Notes: a model not told the origin generated them from the letters alone. A stretch of DNA of 64,000 bases from Hydrogenophaga sp. (GCF_025699295.1 NZ_JAILWB010000002.1:248001-312000), one strand, 5' to 3'. Shown: positions 44,718 to 54,022, counted from the first letter of the stretch. A program made the numbers and translations.

Positions 44718-45217
44718 TTTTCAAGCTCTGGAAGTTGATGAAGCCAAGCACTGTGCTGTTGAAAACAAATCTGGCTCGACACGTACATCAATCTATCCAT
44801 CACCGATGGAAATGGAAGGTATCTGGCTGGAACAATCCGTTCGCGTTCTGAGACGAAGCCTCTTCGAGAGATCTGAATCCCACCAGCCTTCTCGGAGGTT
44901 GAAGCCAAAGAATTGGCTGTTAAGGGCAGGGGTCCCCGTCCGACGTGAACAACAACAATCCCTAGTTCCGCGCCCATCGCCTACAAGTTCTAGCACCTGC
45001 CCTCAATTGCGAATCACTCATTCGTGAAGTCACAGTGACTTGAACTGCTATCTGGCAGCTACTGGGTGCTCGTCGGTGCATCGACACATGGTAAGTCGTG
45101 GCTAGTTCGCTCAGTGGTACTCGGACAGCGCACCGGCACCCGTCACAAATGCTAATTTCAACCCCAGATCCCAGGCGGGGCAGGAAGAGGGCGAGTTGAT
45201 TAGGCATCCATCGGTGT
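44718..45217. other. Intergenic region upstream of the 2OG oxygenase gene
   Basis: These 500 bp hold no gene I can support. They should contain the promoter for the oxygenase-VOC pair, reading left. The only clear structure is the 15-bp dyad AAGTCACAGTGACTT at 45027-45041, with perfect 7-bp arms around a central A, a possible operator. Confidence 0.5.
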
Positions 45218-46000
45218 CTACAACAAGCCGTAAAGACGCGCAATGCGGACGGCAGTTCTTCGATCCGGTGCGCCGAGCTTGGCGTTGACCCGCTGAAACC
45301 GGCAGTCGATAGTTTTGGCTTCCAGACCCATGGCCGTGCCGATGAACTTGCTGCTGTGGCCAGCGGCCTCGTGGCGCAGAAGGTCCAGATCGGCGTCCGT
45401 CAGGCGCACGCCTTGAAGAAGTTCCTCTCGCATCGATTTGGCGATCCAGTGATGGAGTTCCATGGCGAGCGCCCGTGCCAGTACCCGTATCCTGGGATAG
45501 CGGGAACCATCAAATCTCCCAGGATCTGCTGACCCCAGGCACAGGACGCCGACCCGTGAAAGACCGACCGGGCTGGGTGCCGGCGCGATCAGGGCGGACG
45601 CGAAGCCATTCGCAGCCGCCGCTTGAACGAATGCTTCTTCTTCGTTGGAGGCGCAAACCAGCGCGCAGGATCGGGTGGGCTCTGCATCGGTCGATGCGTA
45701 CCGCAACCAGGAATCGTGCTCGAACCAGCGGTGTGATGCGTAGTCCGCCGCCCACGACGGATCGCAGGACCACAGGGACCGAAGTGAGGATCGGGTCGCA
45801 TCGTCCCGGAGGCAGCTGACGAAGTAGCCAGCATCTGCGCCAAGGCCTGCCACGGATTCTCTGAACAAAGACATCACCTCACCGGTGGAAGTCACCTCGG
45901 AGATCCGAGGAAGCAGCTCCAGGAGGCGCACGTCGGCCACGGCAGCGCTCAGTGGCCCGGCCAAAAAACCGGCGTCAGCGTTCGTCTGTGAATGCCGCAT
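45218..46000 (-). CDS. LuxR-family regulator with autoinducer-binding-like domain
   Basis: The 260-residue protein has an N-terminal domain like the acyl-homoserine-lactone binding domain (DAGYFVSCLRDDATRSSL, WAADYASHRWFEHDSWLRYAS) and a C-terminal LuxR helix-turn-helix (LTDADLDLLRHEAAGHSSKFIGTAMGLEAKTID pattern, KLGAPDRRTAVRIA). The ATG at 46000 was chosen because the upstream part of the frame has no family character. It overlaps the upstream gene by 26 bp. No LuxI synthase was seen nearby, so it would be a LuxR solo. Confidence 0.82.
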   Translation of the reverse strand: MRHSQTNADAGFLAGPLSAAVADVRLLELLPRISEVTSTGEVMSLFRESVAGLGADAGYFVSCLRDDATRSSLRSLWSCDPSWAADYASHRWFEHDSWLRYASTDAEPTRSCALVCASNEEEAFVQAAAANGFASALIAPAPSPVGLSRVGVLCLGSADPGRFDGSRYPRIRVLARALAMELHHWIAKSMREELLQGVRLTDADLDLLRHEAAGHSSKFIGTAMGLEAKTIDCRFQRVNAKLGAPDRRTAVRIARLYGLL

Positions 46001-46412
46001 GACCAGAGCGCACCAGCTTGCCGAACAGCAGACCATCTTCAAACCGCATGGGCTCCACGTCGCACCAATGGTCGAAGCTCTTCTGGTCAAAGAACACCAT
46101 GGTCTGCACAAGCCGTATACCCTTCATTTGCCCTTGTGTGCGCTCCATCAGCAGGCCATAGGTGGTGGCGCGAAGCAGGAAGGAGGCGGAGCCATCACAG
46201 CTGGAAAGCAGCGTATCCCCAGCCGCGACCGGTGCATGGGGACGATTGATCGCCCACGAGGCCACGTCCGCGCGTTTGGCGAACAGTGCCGAACGCTTGG
46301 CACCCAGGGGGCGGGCGGGCGCGTCAATCGGGTCGATGCGGCGTTTCACGGAGCGGCCGGTCAACCCCGAAGGTGCTGGCGGCGACATCACGGGAAGTGG
46401 ACGGTTGTTCAT
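45975..46412 (-). CDS. Hypothetical protein coupled to the LuxR regulator
   Basis: The family is not recognised. The 145-residue soluble protein has no signal or membrane segment. It has an N-terminal Pro/Arg-rich region and a compact C-terminal part with MKGIRLVQTMVFFDQKSFDHWCDVEPMRF. The ATG at 46412 has GGAG and GTGAGG upstream; a GTG two codons earlier is also possible. Its stop lies inside the start of the LuxR gene, so both are probably made together. Confidence 0.6.
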   Translation of the reverse strand: MNNRPLPVMSPPAPSGLTGRSVKRRIDPIDAPARPLGAKRSALFAKRADVASWAINRPHAPVAAGDTLLSSCDGSASFLLRATTYGLLMERTQGQMKGIRLVQTMVFFDQKSFDHWCDVEPMRFEDGLLFGKLVRSGHAAFTDER

Positions 46413-46612
46413 CCTCACTCCTGCAGGTCTGGTTGACCAACAGGTCGCGCAGTGCTGATACCGGGCGACCCTCGCATCAAGCCTAAACGGACTGGATGGA
46501 GGGAAGGGTAGTCAAGCGCATTGCGCGGTGTCAAAGGAAATCGGGCCAGGGCGAGCATTTCTGCAGCCGGTTCAGCGCAGCTAAACGGCGAAAGCCCGGT
46601 GCGCGAGCCGTG

Positions 46613-47026
46613 TCAAGCTGTGGCCGCTGCGCGGTTTTTGCTCAGGGCCTCCAACAGGGCAAATGCATCGTCGGCCCGGTCAACCGGTATGAACAGATGG
46701 TCGTGGTGGAAGGCGGCGACCGCATTGCACGGGATGCCTGCCCTGGCCAGCGCTGTGGAGATCGTGGCCAGAAACCCGATGGCCTCCAGCGACGAATGCA
46801 CTGTCAACGTGATGAGCTTGGCCTCGAAGATGAAGGGTACCTTGGCACGCACGGCTTGGGCGCGCTCCACGATGGCGGTCAGGCCTTCCGACTCACGGAA
46901 GGTGCAGATCGGAGAGAGGTCATCGGGAAGTCGATAGTCCTGAAAGGTGCAGTAGACGTAGGTCTCCGGCCGAAGGTCAGGTGCCATCATCTGCTGCAGC
47001 CGAACGTGGTCTGTTTCTCCACTCAT
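46613..47026 (-). CDS. ACT-domain protein
   Basis: The 137-residue protein matches the small ACT-domain family with a tandem ACT-like fold: MAPDLRPETYVYCTF near the start, FRESEGLTAIVERAQA, KLITLTVHSSLEAIGFLATISTALARAGIPCNAVAAFHHDHLFIPV pattern in the second half. ACT domains bind amino acids and regulate enzymes. The ATG at 47026 has AGGAGAAG upstream. It is divergent from the desaturase gene. Confidence 0.8.
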   Translation of the reverse strand: MSGETDHVRLQQMMAPDLRPETYVYCTFQDYRLPDDLSPICTFRESEGLTAIVERAQAVRAKVPFIFEAKLITLTVHSSLEAIGFLATISTALARAGIPCNAVAAFHHDHLFIPVDRADDAFALLEALSKNRAAATA

Positions 47027-47290
47027 CAGATCTTCTCCTGCATAGGGCAACGAGGTGGGTCTTTCGTCCTTGATTATGGGTGGCGGGCGCAGGTCCGGCG
47101 CGTGCAGAAGTGCGCATCCGAGCCCCTGGCAGGGCCGGTTTAGCTGAATTGACACGGAGCCAAAGTTCCTAAACCGCGGCGTTCCCGTGGGATGTCCTGC
47201 TACCGTCTGGCGCAGCCCGGAACAGACCCCGCCATCCACTGCTTTGCCGCCGGGCACCCACGGCAGAGCACAGTGAGAAGGAGTGTCCAC

Positions 47291-48235
47291 ATGGCACCGA
47301 CTTCCGAAGTTCTCGCGGACATGGCCGATCTTCGCCAGCAACTGAGACAGCAGGGCAGCCCCTACAGCGAGTTGTTCAAGCTTCACCCGGCACGCGTGTT
47401 GATCGATATTGCGTTCGACTGGGCGCTCATCTTCGGCGCCGTTGCAGCCGTGGTGTGGCTGGATGCGTTTCTCGCACCTTTGGCAGTGCTGGTGTTGGCC
47501 AACCGGCAAAGGGCACTGGGGAACATCCTTCACGACGCAGGTCACCGGAACATCTGGCGGGAGAAAGCCAAGAACGATTTGATCGCAAGGGTGCTGGTGG
47601 CGCCACTGCTGTTCGCCAGCCTCTCCCGATACCGGGAGACGCACTTTCAACACCACCTGGAACTGGGCCGTGCACAAGGCGACCCTGACTTGATTCCGGG
47701 GCAGGACCATCTGCCCTCGTCCTGGATCTTCAGCTATTCGCGATGCCTGCTTTCCCGAGCAGTCTGGCTGGGCTCACTGGGAGGCCACCTGTTTGACCGA
47801 GAGGTCGGCGGGCGGAGCAAGGCCTTCATACTTGGCTGGTGGGTGTGCTTTTGCGGCTTGTTGATCTGGTTGATCGGCGGTGAATTCACATTGGCCTTTG
47901 TGTCCCTCTGGCTGATCGCGCGTGCGACGCTGTTTCATTGCATCACCACTTTCCGTGAGATGTGCGATCACTTCGGGCTTCTTCCTGGTGGGGTGTTTGG
48001 TTTCACCCGCGACATGGTCTGTCACGGACCTTGGCGTTGGATCATTCATCCCCGCAACAACGGCTACCACCTCACCCACCATCTGCTGCCAGCCGTGCCG
48101 TACTACCGGCTTCCCAAGGCTCATGCATTGCTTCGTCAACTCCCGATGTTTGAGGAGCGATCACATGTCTGCAGCGCCTATTTCCGTCGAGGAAATGCGG
48201 TGACTACCGAGTGGCAGAGCAGGGCGGTGGCATGA
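47291..48235 (+). CDS. Membrane fatty acid desaturase
   Basis: The 314-residue protein has the three histidine boxes of membrane di-iron desaturases and hydroxylases: HDAGH (81-85), HFQHH (118-122) and HLTHH (260-264), between hydrophobic segments. It would introduce a double bond or hydroxyl group in a lipid-like substrate. The ATG at 47291 has GAGAAGGAG upstream. It overlaps the permease gene by 4 bp, so they form an operon. Confidence 0.87.
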   Translation: MAPTSEVLADMADLRQQLRQQGSPYSELFKLHPARVLIDIAFDWALIFGAVAAVVWLDAFLAPLAVLVLANRQRALGNILHDAGHRNIWREKAKNDLIARVLVAPLLFASLSRYRETHFQHHLELGRAQGDPDLIPGQDHLPSSWIFSYSRCLLSRAVWLGSLGGHLFDREVGGRSKAFILGWWVCFCGLLIWLIGGEFTLAFVSLWLIARATLFHCITTFREMCDHFGLLPGGVFGFTRDMVCHGPWRWIIHPRNNGYHLTHHLLPAVPYYRLPKAHALLRQLPMFEERSHVCSAYFRRGNAVTTEWQSRAVA

Positions 48236-49497
48236 TGGAACGCGTTTTGAGCAGTGTCCAGATCGCGGCCTTGTTGGTGTCGGCCAGCTACGGCATTGGA
48301 TTTCTGTTCGGCTCTGGCGAACTGGCGCTGACACACGGAATGGCCGGCAGCATCTACGGTATGGCGACTGGCGTGGGCATGCTGGCGTTGGCGGTGGCCG
48401 CCAAACCGCTGTGGCAGTCCGGCTTGTCGGTATGGGACTTGTTCGGTCGCGCTTACGGATCGAGCCTGCGTGGCTTGGTGGCCGTGCTCTCGCTCGTGTG
48501 GATGGCGGGTGTGCTCGCGGCGCAAATTCATGGGGGCGTGGCCGTCGCTCGCTTGCTGGGCATCCCTGATCCGTATGGTCTGCTCATGGTGCTCGGGCTG
48601 GTCTACGCCGCAGCGCACATGAGCCTCCACATGGCCTCGCGCGTGTTTGCCGGATGTCTGCTGTTGAGCGCGGTGGTCTTGGTGTACACACTCGTCGCCG
48701 CTGACGGTGTGCCCCTTTATTGGCAGGCGGTGCCAAGATTTGTGGAGGACTTGGACACCTACACAGCCTCCCAGGTGAGCACCATGTCAGTTGCCGTCGG
48801 TCTCTTGGTGGTCACCGGGGCGGATTACCACCAGTTCGTGCTCTCAGGTCGAACCGCTCGAAGCGCGGTGATCGGATGTGTCTTGGCGGGATTGGCGCTC
48901 ATCCTCATCGGCTTTTTGCCCGCAGCGGTTGTGGTGGCGATGCAGTCATCCGGAGCGCTGACGAACATGCCCGACGGAAAGCAAGTCATTCCTTGGGTGC
49001 TGTCCCGCAAAGCGGGCGACCTCATGGGCGTTTTGGGGCCGGGAATGTTGGTGGCGCTGTCCCTGGCCGCTCTGGGCTCGGGCGCCGCGATTTTGCGAGC
49101 GATGGCTTCTGCCATCCGCACGATTCTGCCCAGCACAAGGCGGCCAGGTTTCGCTTCGGCTGCAGGGCTGATGTTGGGGGCAATGCTTACCTCGCGAGAT
49201 CAGGGCATCGTACAAACCATGGTGTCGGTCAACATCATCTATCTGGCCAGCATCGGTGTTTGCTTCGTCGCGCTGTTGGCGAACATCCGACTGCCCGCTC
49301 GACAGGCCAGAGCAACCTTGGTCGCTGGATTCGTCGTGTCAGGTGGTGTTTATGTCGCCGGTTGGTGGGGACTGGTGCCGCAGCAGGCCGATAGCACCTC
49401 TTTACTGGCGGGACTCGCTACGTCATTCGGTGTTGCAGTCGGCTTTCGCTGTGTTGCCAGCCATCGCGGTGCTGGTGTGACGAAGTCCTGCCATTGA
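48232..49497 (+). CDS. Permease of the sodium:solute/APC type
   Basis: The protein of about 421 residues has 11 to 12 predicted membrane segments (for example VQIAALLVSASYGIGFLFGSGELAL near the N-terminus). The pattern suggests the sodium:solute symporter/APC superfamily, but the substrate cannot be inferred. Its start overlaps the desaturase stop. Its 3' end overlaps the convergent LysR gene by 75 bp. The neighbouring ArgP-like regulator might control a transport gene, but the orientation is convergent. Confidence 0.75.
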   Translation: MMERVLSSVQIAALLVSASYGIGFLFGSGELALTHGMAGSIYGMATGVGMLALAVAAKPLWQSGLSVWDLFGRAYGSSLRGLVAVLSLVWMAGVLAAQIHGGVAVARLLGIPDPYGLLMVLGLVYAAAHMSLHMASRVFAGCLLLSAVVLVYTLVAADGVPLYWQAVPRFVEDLDTYTASQVSTMSVAVGLLVVTGADYHQFVLSGRTARSAVIGCVLAGLALILIGFLPAAVVVAMQSSGALTNMPDGKQVIPWVLSRKAGDLMGVLGPGMLVALSLAALGSGAAILRAMASAIRTILPSTRRPGFASAAGLMLGAMLTSRDQGIVQTMVSVNIIYLASIGVCFVALLANIRLPARQARATLVAGFVVSGGVYVAGWWGLVPQQADSTSLLAGLATSFGVAVGFRCVASHRGAGVTKSCH

Positions 49498-50433
49498 TTC
49501 GCTCGGTTCGGCAAGCACCAATACCGATTCGTCAGCCACTGGCGAGACCAACTCACGATGAGCCACCTTCACGATCAAGGCCGTCACGTCGTGGGCCAAG
49601 GGCGGTTCCAGTTCCCAGTGGTGCCAATAGAGATCCACCATGACCGTATGCTGGGGACACAGATCAACCAGTTGTCCGCTTTCCACCAGCGGCCTGGCCT
49701 GACTGCTCGGGACCAGGCCATAGCCAGCGCCCATGGCCACGCCTTCCAGCAAGGCGACCGGCGATGGCAAAAAGTGCTTGGTGTACCGGTCAATCGAAAA
49801 CCCGAACCGGCTTTTCAGGAAATCGTCGTGCAGGGAGTCTTTGCGGTTGAAGAGAACGGCTGGTGCGGCCAGAACCGCTGGGACCGTCAAACCGTCCGGG
49901 AAAGCGCGAGAGGCAAATTCGGGCGTGGCATAACAGCGGTACTCCATAGCGCCCAAACGTTCGGCGATAAACCCATCGGCCGCTTTGGGAGCGGTTGAGA
50001 TGCACCCGATGACTTCACCGCGACACAGCAACTGCGAGGTGTGGTCCTGATCGTCTGCAACCACCTCCAGCGCGACCAGGTGGCTCAGCAGGAGCTCCTT
50101 CAGCACAGCCGGGAACCAGGTGGCCAATGAGTCCGCATTCACCGCAATGGACAGCGGAATGGGGGCATGCAGCTTGGGTTGGGGCGTCAGCTCCTGCAAA
50201 GCCGATCCCTCCATGACCCTCAGTGCCTTCACGTACCGCAGCAGAACCTCTCCTGCTGACGTCGGTGAAATGGGGCGGTCCCGGAGCACCAGAACCGTGG
50301 ACAACGATTCCTCCAGGGCCTTGATGCGCTGTGACACAGCGCCCCTGGTGATGCTCAAAGCAGTCGCCGCTTTTTCAAAGCTTTGCTGCTCGATCACCAC
50401 CGCAAAAGTCTCCAACTGTTCACGATCCAGCAT
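49423..50433 (-). CDS. LysR-family regulator, ArgP (IciA)-like
   Basis: The 336-residue protein begins with a LysR helix-turn-helix of the ArgP type (LDREQLETFAVVIEQQSFEKAA, SITRGAVSQRIKALEESL). The effector domain contains LLCRGEVIGCIST and MEYRCYATPEFASRAFP, also typical of ArgP. ArgP proteins sense basic amino acids and control exporters. The ATG at 50433 has GGGAGG upstream; a longer frame start at 50469 lacks support. Its 3' end overlaps the permease gene on the other strand. Confidence 0.87.
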   Translation of the reverse strand: MLDREQLETFAVVIEQQSFEKAATALSITRGAVSQRIKALEESLSTVLVLRDRPISPTSAGEVLLRYVKALRVMEGSALQELTPQPKLHAPIPLSIAVNADSLATWFPAVLKELLLSHLVALEVVADDQDHTSQLLCRGEVIGCISTAPKAADGFIAERLGAMEYRCYATPEFASRAFPDGLTVPAVLAAPAVLFNRKDSLHDDFLKSRFGFSIDRYTKHFLPSPVALLEGVAMGAGYGLVPSSQARPLVESGQLVDLCPQHTVMVDLYWHHWELEPPLAHDVTALIVKVAHRELVSPVADESVLVLAEPSESMAGLRHTSTAMAGNTAKADCNTE

Positions 50434-50679
50434 GGGTACCTCCCAATGTCTGTCTGTCGCTGTTGCCAACCTTCGCCATTTAGGGGGGCGGACGAAAAAT
50501 GTGTCGATGGTTTTCAGGTGTCAATCGCTTCTGAGTGGTAACGAGTGGTGTTTTGTTTTGGCTTCTCCAAGGGGAAGACGGGTCGTGCGCGTCAACAAAA
50601 ATTACATACGGTTGCCGTGCGGTATGAATCAACGGAGGGAAAGTGGCACCCTGCTAAGAGCTGAACAAGGAGACCCACA

Positions 50680-50979
50680 ATGTGGCTGTTGGTCGCTCGG
50701 GAACCAGGGCGGGATGCCCCCCAATGGGTCGGAAGGAAGAGTCTTGCCATGTTGGACGCGGTCGCTTGGCCGTTGCTTGCCGTTCTGATGGTTTTCCAGT
50801 CGCGCGTGCCGCTTGGTGTTGTCGGCCCGTTGTTGGCGGTAGCTGCTTTAGCCCTGTCAGTTGCCCGGCTTCGCCGAGCCATCTGTCTGAACCACCGCTA
50901 CCGCTTCACCACATGGCGATGGGGCGGGATGGTTCTCGGTCTGATGCTGCTTGGGGCTACTCTCAAGATCTTTACTTGA
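50680..50979 (+). CDS. Small membrane protein of mobile-element type
   Basis: The 99-residue protein has two or three hydrophobic segments and the conserved-looking motifs REPGRDAPQWVGRK near the N-terminus and NHRYRFTTWRWG near the C-terminus. I recall similar proteins in integrative elements and plasmids of Burkholderiales, with no known function. GGAG lies upstream of the ATG. Its 3' end overlaps the convergent hypothetical gene. Confidence 0.68.
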   Translation: MWLLVAREPGRDAPQWVGRKSLAMLDAVAWPLLAVLMVFQSRVPLGVVGPLLAVAALALSVARLRRAICLNHRYRFTTWRWGGMVLGLMLLGATLKIFT

Positions 50980-51231
50980 GGGGTTCGACAGTCGCGGCAC
51001 TGTGATCCCGAAACGAGCAGGGTCGTGAAGCCACTCGACCGTGTTGCGCCATATCTTGCGGCGCCACGGTCTGGGCTGGGCCCAGGGAAACGCGTAGCGG
51101 GTTCGAAATACTCCTGCGGCATCTTGCCCCAGCACAATCATGAGCATGTCCGTGCGTTTGGCGTCCGAGTCGTGGATGACCAGGTCGCCAGGCTGCCACT
51201 GTGTGGTGTTCGGATCGTGAATCAGGCCCAT
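50857..51231 (-). CDS. Conserved hypothetical protein of mobile-element type
   Basis: The 124-residue protein has an N-terminal conserved-looking domain (GLIHDPNTTQWQPGDLVIHDSDAKR, TRYAFPW and WRNTVEWLHDPARFGI) and a polar tail. No function is known. The final 40 residues are encoded opposite the membrane protein gene, so the convergent genes overlap by 123 bp. It lies directly downstream of the AlpA-like gene on the same strand. The ATG at 51231 is preferred over one four codons upstream. Confidence 0.6.
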   Translation of the reverse strand: MGLIHDPNTTQWQPGDLVIHDSDAKRTDMLMIVLGQDAAGVFRTRYAFPWAQPRPWRRKIWRNTVEWLHDPARFGITVPRLSNPSSKDLESSPKQHQTENHPAPSPCGEAVAVVQTDGSAKPGN

Positions 51232-51255
51232 GGCACACCCCACTAAGCGCTGTAC

Positions 51256-51420
51256 TCAGTGAGTCACAATGGGCCGAGTCTTGCTCCAAGACTCAATGTC
51301 AGCGCTCCGCCATGCCACGGCGCGCGGAGCGAGCCGCACTGGGTTCGGGAACTCATGGCTCGCCATCAAGCGATAGATCGTTGATCGACCAAGGCCGGTT
51401 ATCTTCATAACAGTGCGCAT
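51256..51420 (-). CDS. AlpA-like excisionase/transcription regulator
   Basis: The 54-residue protein is a MerR-like winged-helix of the AlpA/CP4-57 regulator family (MKITGLGRSTIYRLMASHEFP, then AVAWRSADIESWSK). These proteins control integrase genes and excision in integrative elements. The ATG at 51420 gives the minimal domain; an upstream GTG at 51486 would add 22 residues. The IS66 element sits about 100 to 170 bp upstream and may have removed or changed its promoter. Confidence 0.78.
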   Translation of the reverse strand: MRTVMKITGLGRSTIYRLMASHEFPNPVRLAPRAVAWRSADIESWSKTRPIVTH

Positions 51421-51650
51421 GCGTAGGAGGGCGTCCGCTGGTCGGACACTATTGTCTTGGGGGGGATTGATGCGGGGGTGCTGCACGACGCGTCTCTCGT
51501 TAATAGCAACACCCTCACTGTGAGACCAAAGAGCATCAGTCACACTGCTGGATTCACGTTCAAATCGTGCATCGGGCCCACGATCAGCGGTAATCGTGGC
51601 CTCAAGGCCCTTGTTGCGAGGGTGGCAGGGGCACGTCAGCATGCGTCCAT

Positions 51651-52046
51651 ATGCAAGACAGTGGACATACCCCTGAGTGGTGCGGCCCGAAGGTTGAGCG
51701 CACCCTTCGCAACGGCAAGCACATCTATTTCTCAACCTTCAAGGCTTGGCTGGTCGAACAGGCCAGCAGACCGGGCGCATCGGTCGCGGGTCTGGCGCTG
51801 CGCAACGGCGTCAATGCCAATCTGCTGCGTCACTGGATGAAGCTGGGTCATTGGCAATCGGGCACCCCGACGCTGTTACCCGTGACTGTTCTCGCACAGC
51901 AGCCCTGTGCCGATGTGGTGGCGACCACCCTTGCCCAACCGTCCACGGGGACGGTGGAGATCGAACTGTGTGGCGCCGTCATCCGCCTGAGTGGTCAGGT
52001 CGATGCCGCGCAACTGACGACGGTACTGGCCGCGCTGCGCGCATGA
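51651..52046 (+). CDS. tnpA: IS66 TnpA-like helix-turn-helix protein
   Basis: The 131-residue protein has a helix-turn-helix segment (SVAGLALRNGVNANLLRHWMK, about residues 44-64) characteristic of IS66 OrfA/TnpA. It overlaps tnpB by 4 bp. It is needed for transposition together with TnpB and TnpC. Confidence 0.9.
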   Translation: MQDSGHTPEWCGPKVERTLRNGKHIYFSTFKAWLVEQASRPGASVAGLALRNGVNANLLRHWMKLGHWQSGTPTLLPVTVLAQQPCADVVATTLAQPSTGTVEIELCGAVIRLSGQVDAAQLTTVLAALRA

Positions 52047-52390
52047 TCGGCCTGCCAGCGAACACGAGGGTGTGGATCGTGGCCGGACACACCGACATGC
52101 GCAAGGGCTTCGACGGCCTGGCCGCGATGGTGCAGACCGCGCTGAGCGAGAACCCGTTCAGTGGCCACGTCTTCGTCTTCCGCGGCCGGCGCGGCGACAT
52201 CCTCAAGGTGCTGTGGTTCGATGGTCAGGGCTTGCTGTTGCTCAGCAAGCGACTCGAACGCGGGCACTTCGTCTGGCCCCAAGCCTCGGGCGCTGGCGTA
52301 TCGCTGACACCGGCACAGCTGTCGATGCTGCTTGAAGGCATCGATTGGCGCATGCCAGCGCGCACGCATCGTCCGGAGCTGGCCGCGTAA
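52043..52390 (+). CDS. tnpB: IS66 TnpB accessory protein
   Basis: The 115-residue protein matches IS66 Orf2/TnpB: VWIVAGHTDMRKGFDGLAAMV, HVFVFRGRRGDILKVLWFDGQG and FVWPQA. The family is required for IS66 transposition, mechanism unclear. It overlaps tnpA by 4 bp. Confidence 0.94.
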   Translation: MIGLPANTRVWIVAGHTDMRKGFDGLAAMVQTALSENPFSGHVFVFRGRRGDILKVLWFDGQGLLLLSKRLERGHFVWPQASGAGVSLTPAQLSMLLEGIDWRMPARTHRPELAA

Positions 52391-52450
52391 AGCTGGCGTT
52401 GCGGGTCATTCCCGATGGAGCCGGGCTGGGGGTGAGGCACACTCCAGGCC

Positions 52451-54022
52451 GTGTCGACGCCCACCCCATCACCTGCGAGCTACGAAGAATTGCTGCGCAT
52501 CATCAAGGCGCGCGATAGCGAGGTGGCACTGCTCAAGCTGATGGTCGACAAGCTCAAGTTGCAACTGCTGCGTCGCGTGCGCGCCGAGTTCGGCACCTGC
52601 AGTGAACAGTGGGCGGCACAGATACCTTTGATCGATGGCGACCAAGCCGCATTGAGCATGCGTGCCAAGGGTGTCCCGGTGCCGGCCCCCGCCAATGACG
52701 CGCAGATCGACCGCCGTCTGCCGGCACATCTGCCGCGCGACGTCCAGGAACACCTGCCCCAGGCCAGCCACAACCACCACGACAGTGCTGGCCAGCCCTG
52801 CGGCTGCACGGCCTGCGGAGCCCGGCTGCGCAGAATCGGGCAAGACGTCTCCGAGCAGTTGGAGTACGTGCCGGCGCACTTCAAGGTGATCCGGCATGTA
52901 CGGCCCAAGCTGGTCTGTGTGGCTTGCCAGACGATCTTCCAGGCCAGCGCACCGGGCCGTCCGATTGCGCGTGGTGTGGCCGGCGCCGGCCTGCTGGCCC
53001 ATGTGCTGGTCTCCAAGTACTGCGACCACTTGCCCTTGTACCGCCAAAGCGGCATCTACGCTCGCAGCGGCGTTGAGCTGGACCGCTCCACGCTGGCCGG
53101 CTGGGTCGATCAGGCCGATCAGTTGCTGGACCCGCTGGTGGCGGCGCTGGGGCGCTACACGTTGGATGCCGCCAAGATCCACGCCGACGACACGCCGGTA
53201 CCGGTGCTGCAGCCCGGACGGGGCAAGACCAAGACCGGACGCTTGTGGGTATACGTCAGAGACGACCGCCCGATCGGCTCCAGCGAGCCGCCTGCGGCCT
53301 GGTACCAGTACACACCGGATCGCAAGGGCGAACACCCACAGCGGCACCTGCGGCAATACAAGGGCATCCTGCAGGCAGACGCCTATGGCGGTTGGGGCAA
53401 GCTCTACGGCTCAGGCCAGATCACCGAGGCCGCTTGCTGGGCACATGCGCGCCGGCCGTGGTGGGATCTGTACCTCAGCAGCGGTCGTGACGGCGCGTCC
53501 ATTGCAGCGCAAGCGCTCGGACGCATCGCAGAGTTGTATGCCATCGAGCGCGACATTCGGGGACAACCTCCCGATGTTCGGCGGGCCCAACGCCAGGCGC
53601 GGGCTGGCCCGCTGCTGCAGGAGATGCACGCCTGGCTGAGCCAACTGCTGGGGCGGGTGTCGGCCAAATCGGAATTGGCACAGGCCATCGGCTACAGCCT
53701 TGCGCGCTGGCAGGCCCTGACGCGTTATTGCGATGACGGCCGCATCGAGATGGACAACAACGCCGCCGAACGTGCTCTGCGTGGGGTGGCCTTGGGACGG
53801 GGCAACTACCTGTTCATGGGCTCGGACGCTGGCGGCGAGCGCGCTGCTGCAATCTACAGCCTGGTGCAGACCGCCAAGCTCAATGTGCTGGACCCCGAGG
53901 CCTACCTGCGTGAGGTGCTCAGCCGTATTGCCGATCACCCCATCAACCGCATCGAGGAGCTGCTGCCCTGGAACCTGACGCAGTCAGAGGCCAACCCGGC
54001 ACAACAGCGCCGGGCAGCATGA
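52451..54022 (+). CDS. tnpC: IS66 TnpC DDE transposase
   Basis: The 523-residue protein has an N-terminal leucine-rich helix, a zinc-binding segment (CGCTACGARL near 117-126 and CVACQTIF near 155-162), and the IS66 DDE core (IHADDTPVPVL, ILQADAYGGW, and the IEMDNNAAERALRG region). It starts with GTG at 52451. It overlaps the accessory ORF by 4 bp. Confidence 0.94.
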   Translation: MSTPTPSPASYEELLRIIKARDSEVALLKLMVDKLKLQLLRRVRAEFGTCSEQWAAQIPLIDGDQAALSMRAKGVPVPAPANDAQIDRRLPAHLPRDVQEHLPQASHNHHDSAGQPCGCTACGARLRRIGQDVSEQLEYVPAHFKVIRHVRPKLVCVACQTIFQASAPGRPIARGVAGAGLLAHVLVSKYCDHLPLYRQSGIYARSGVELDRSTLAGWVDQADQLLDPLVAALGRYTLDAAKIHADDTPVPVLQPGRGKTKTGRLWVYVRDDRPIGSSEPPAAWYQYTPDRKGEHPQRHLRQYKGILQADAYGGWGKLYGSGQITEAACWAHARRPWWDLYLSSGRDGASIAAQALGRIAELYAIERDIRGQPPDVRRAQRQARAGPLLQEMHAWLSQLLGRVSAKSELAQAIGYSLARWQALTRYCDDGRIEMDNNAAERALRGVALGRGNYLFMGSDAGGERAAAIYSLVQTAKLNVLDPEAYLREVLSRIADHPINRIEELLPWNLTQSEANPAQQRRAA

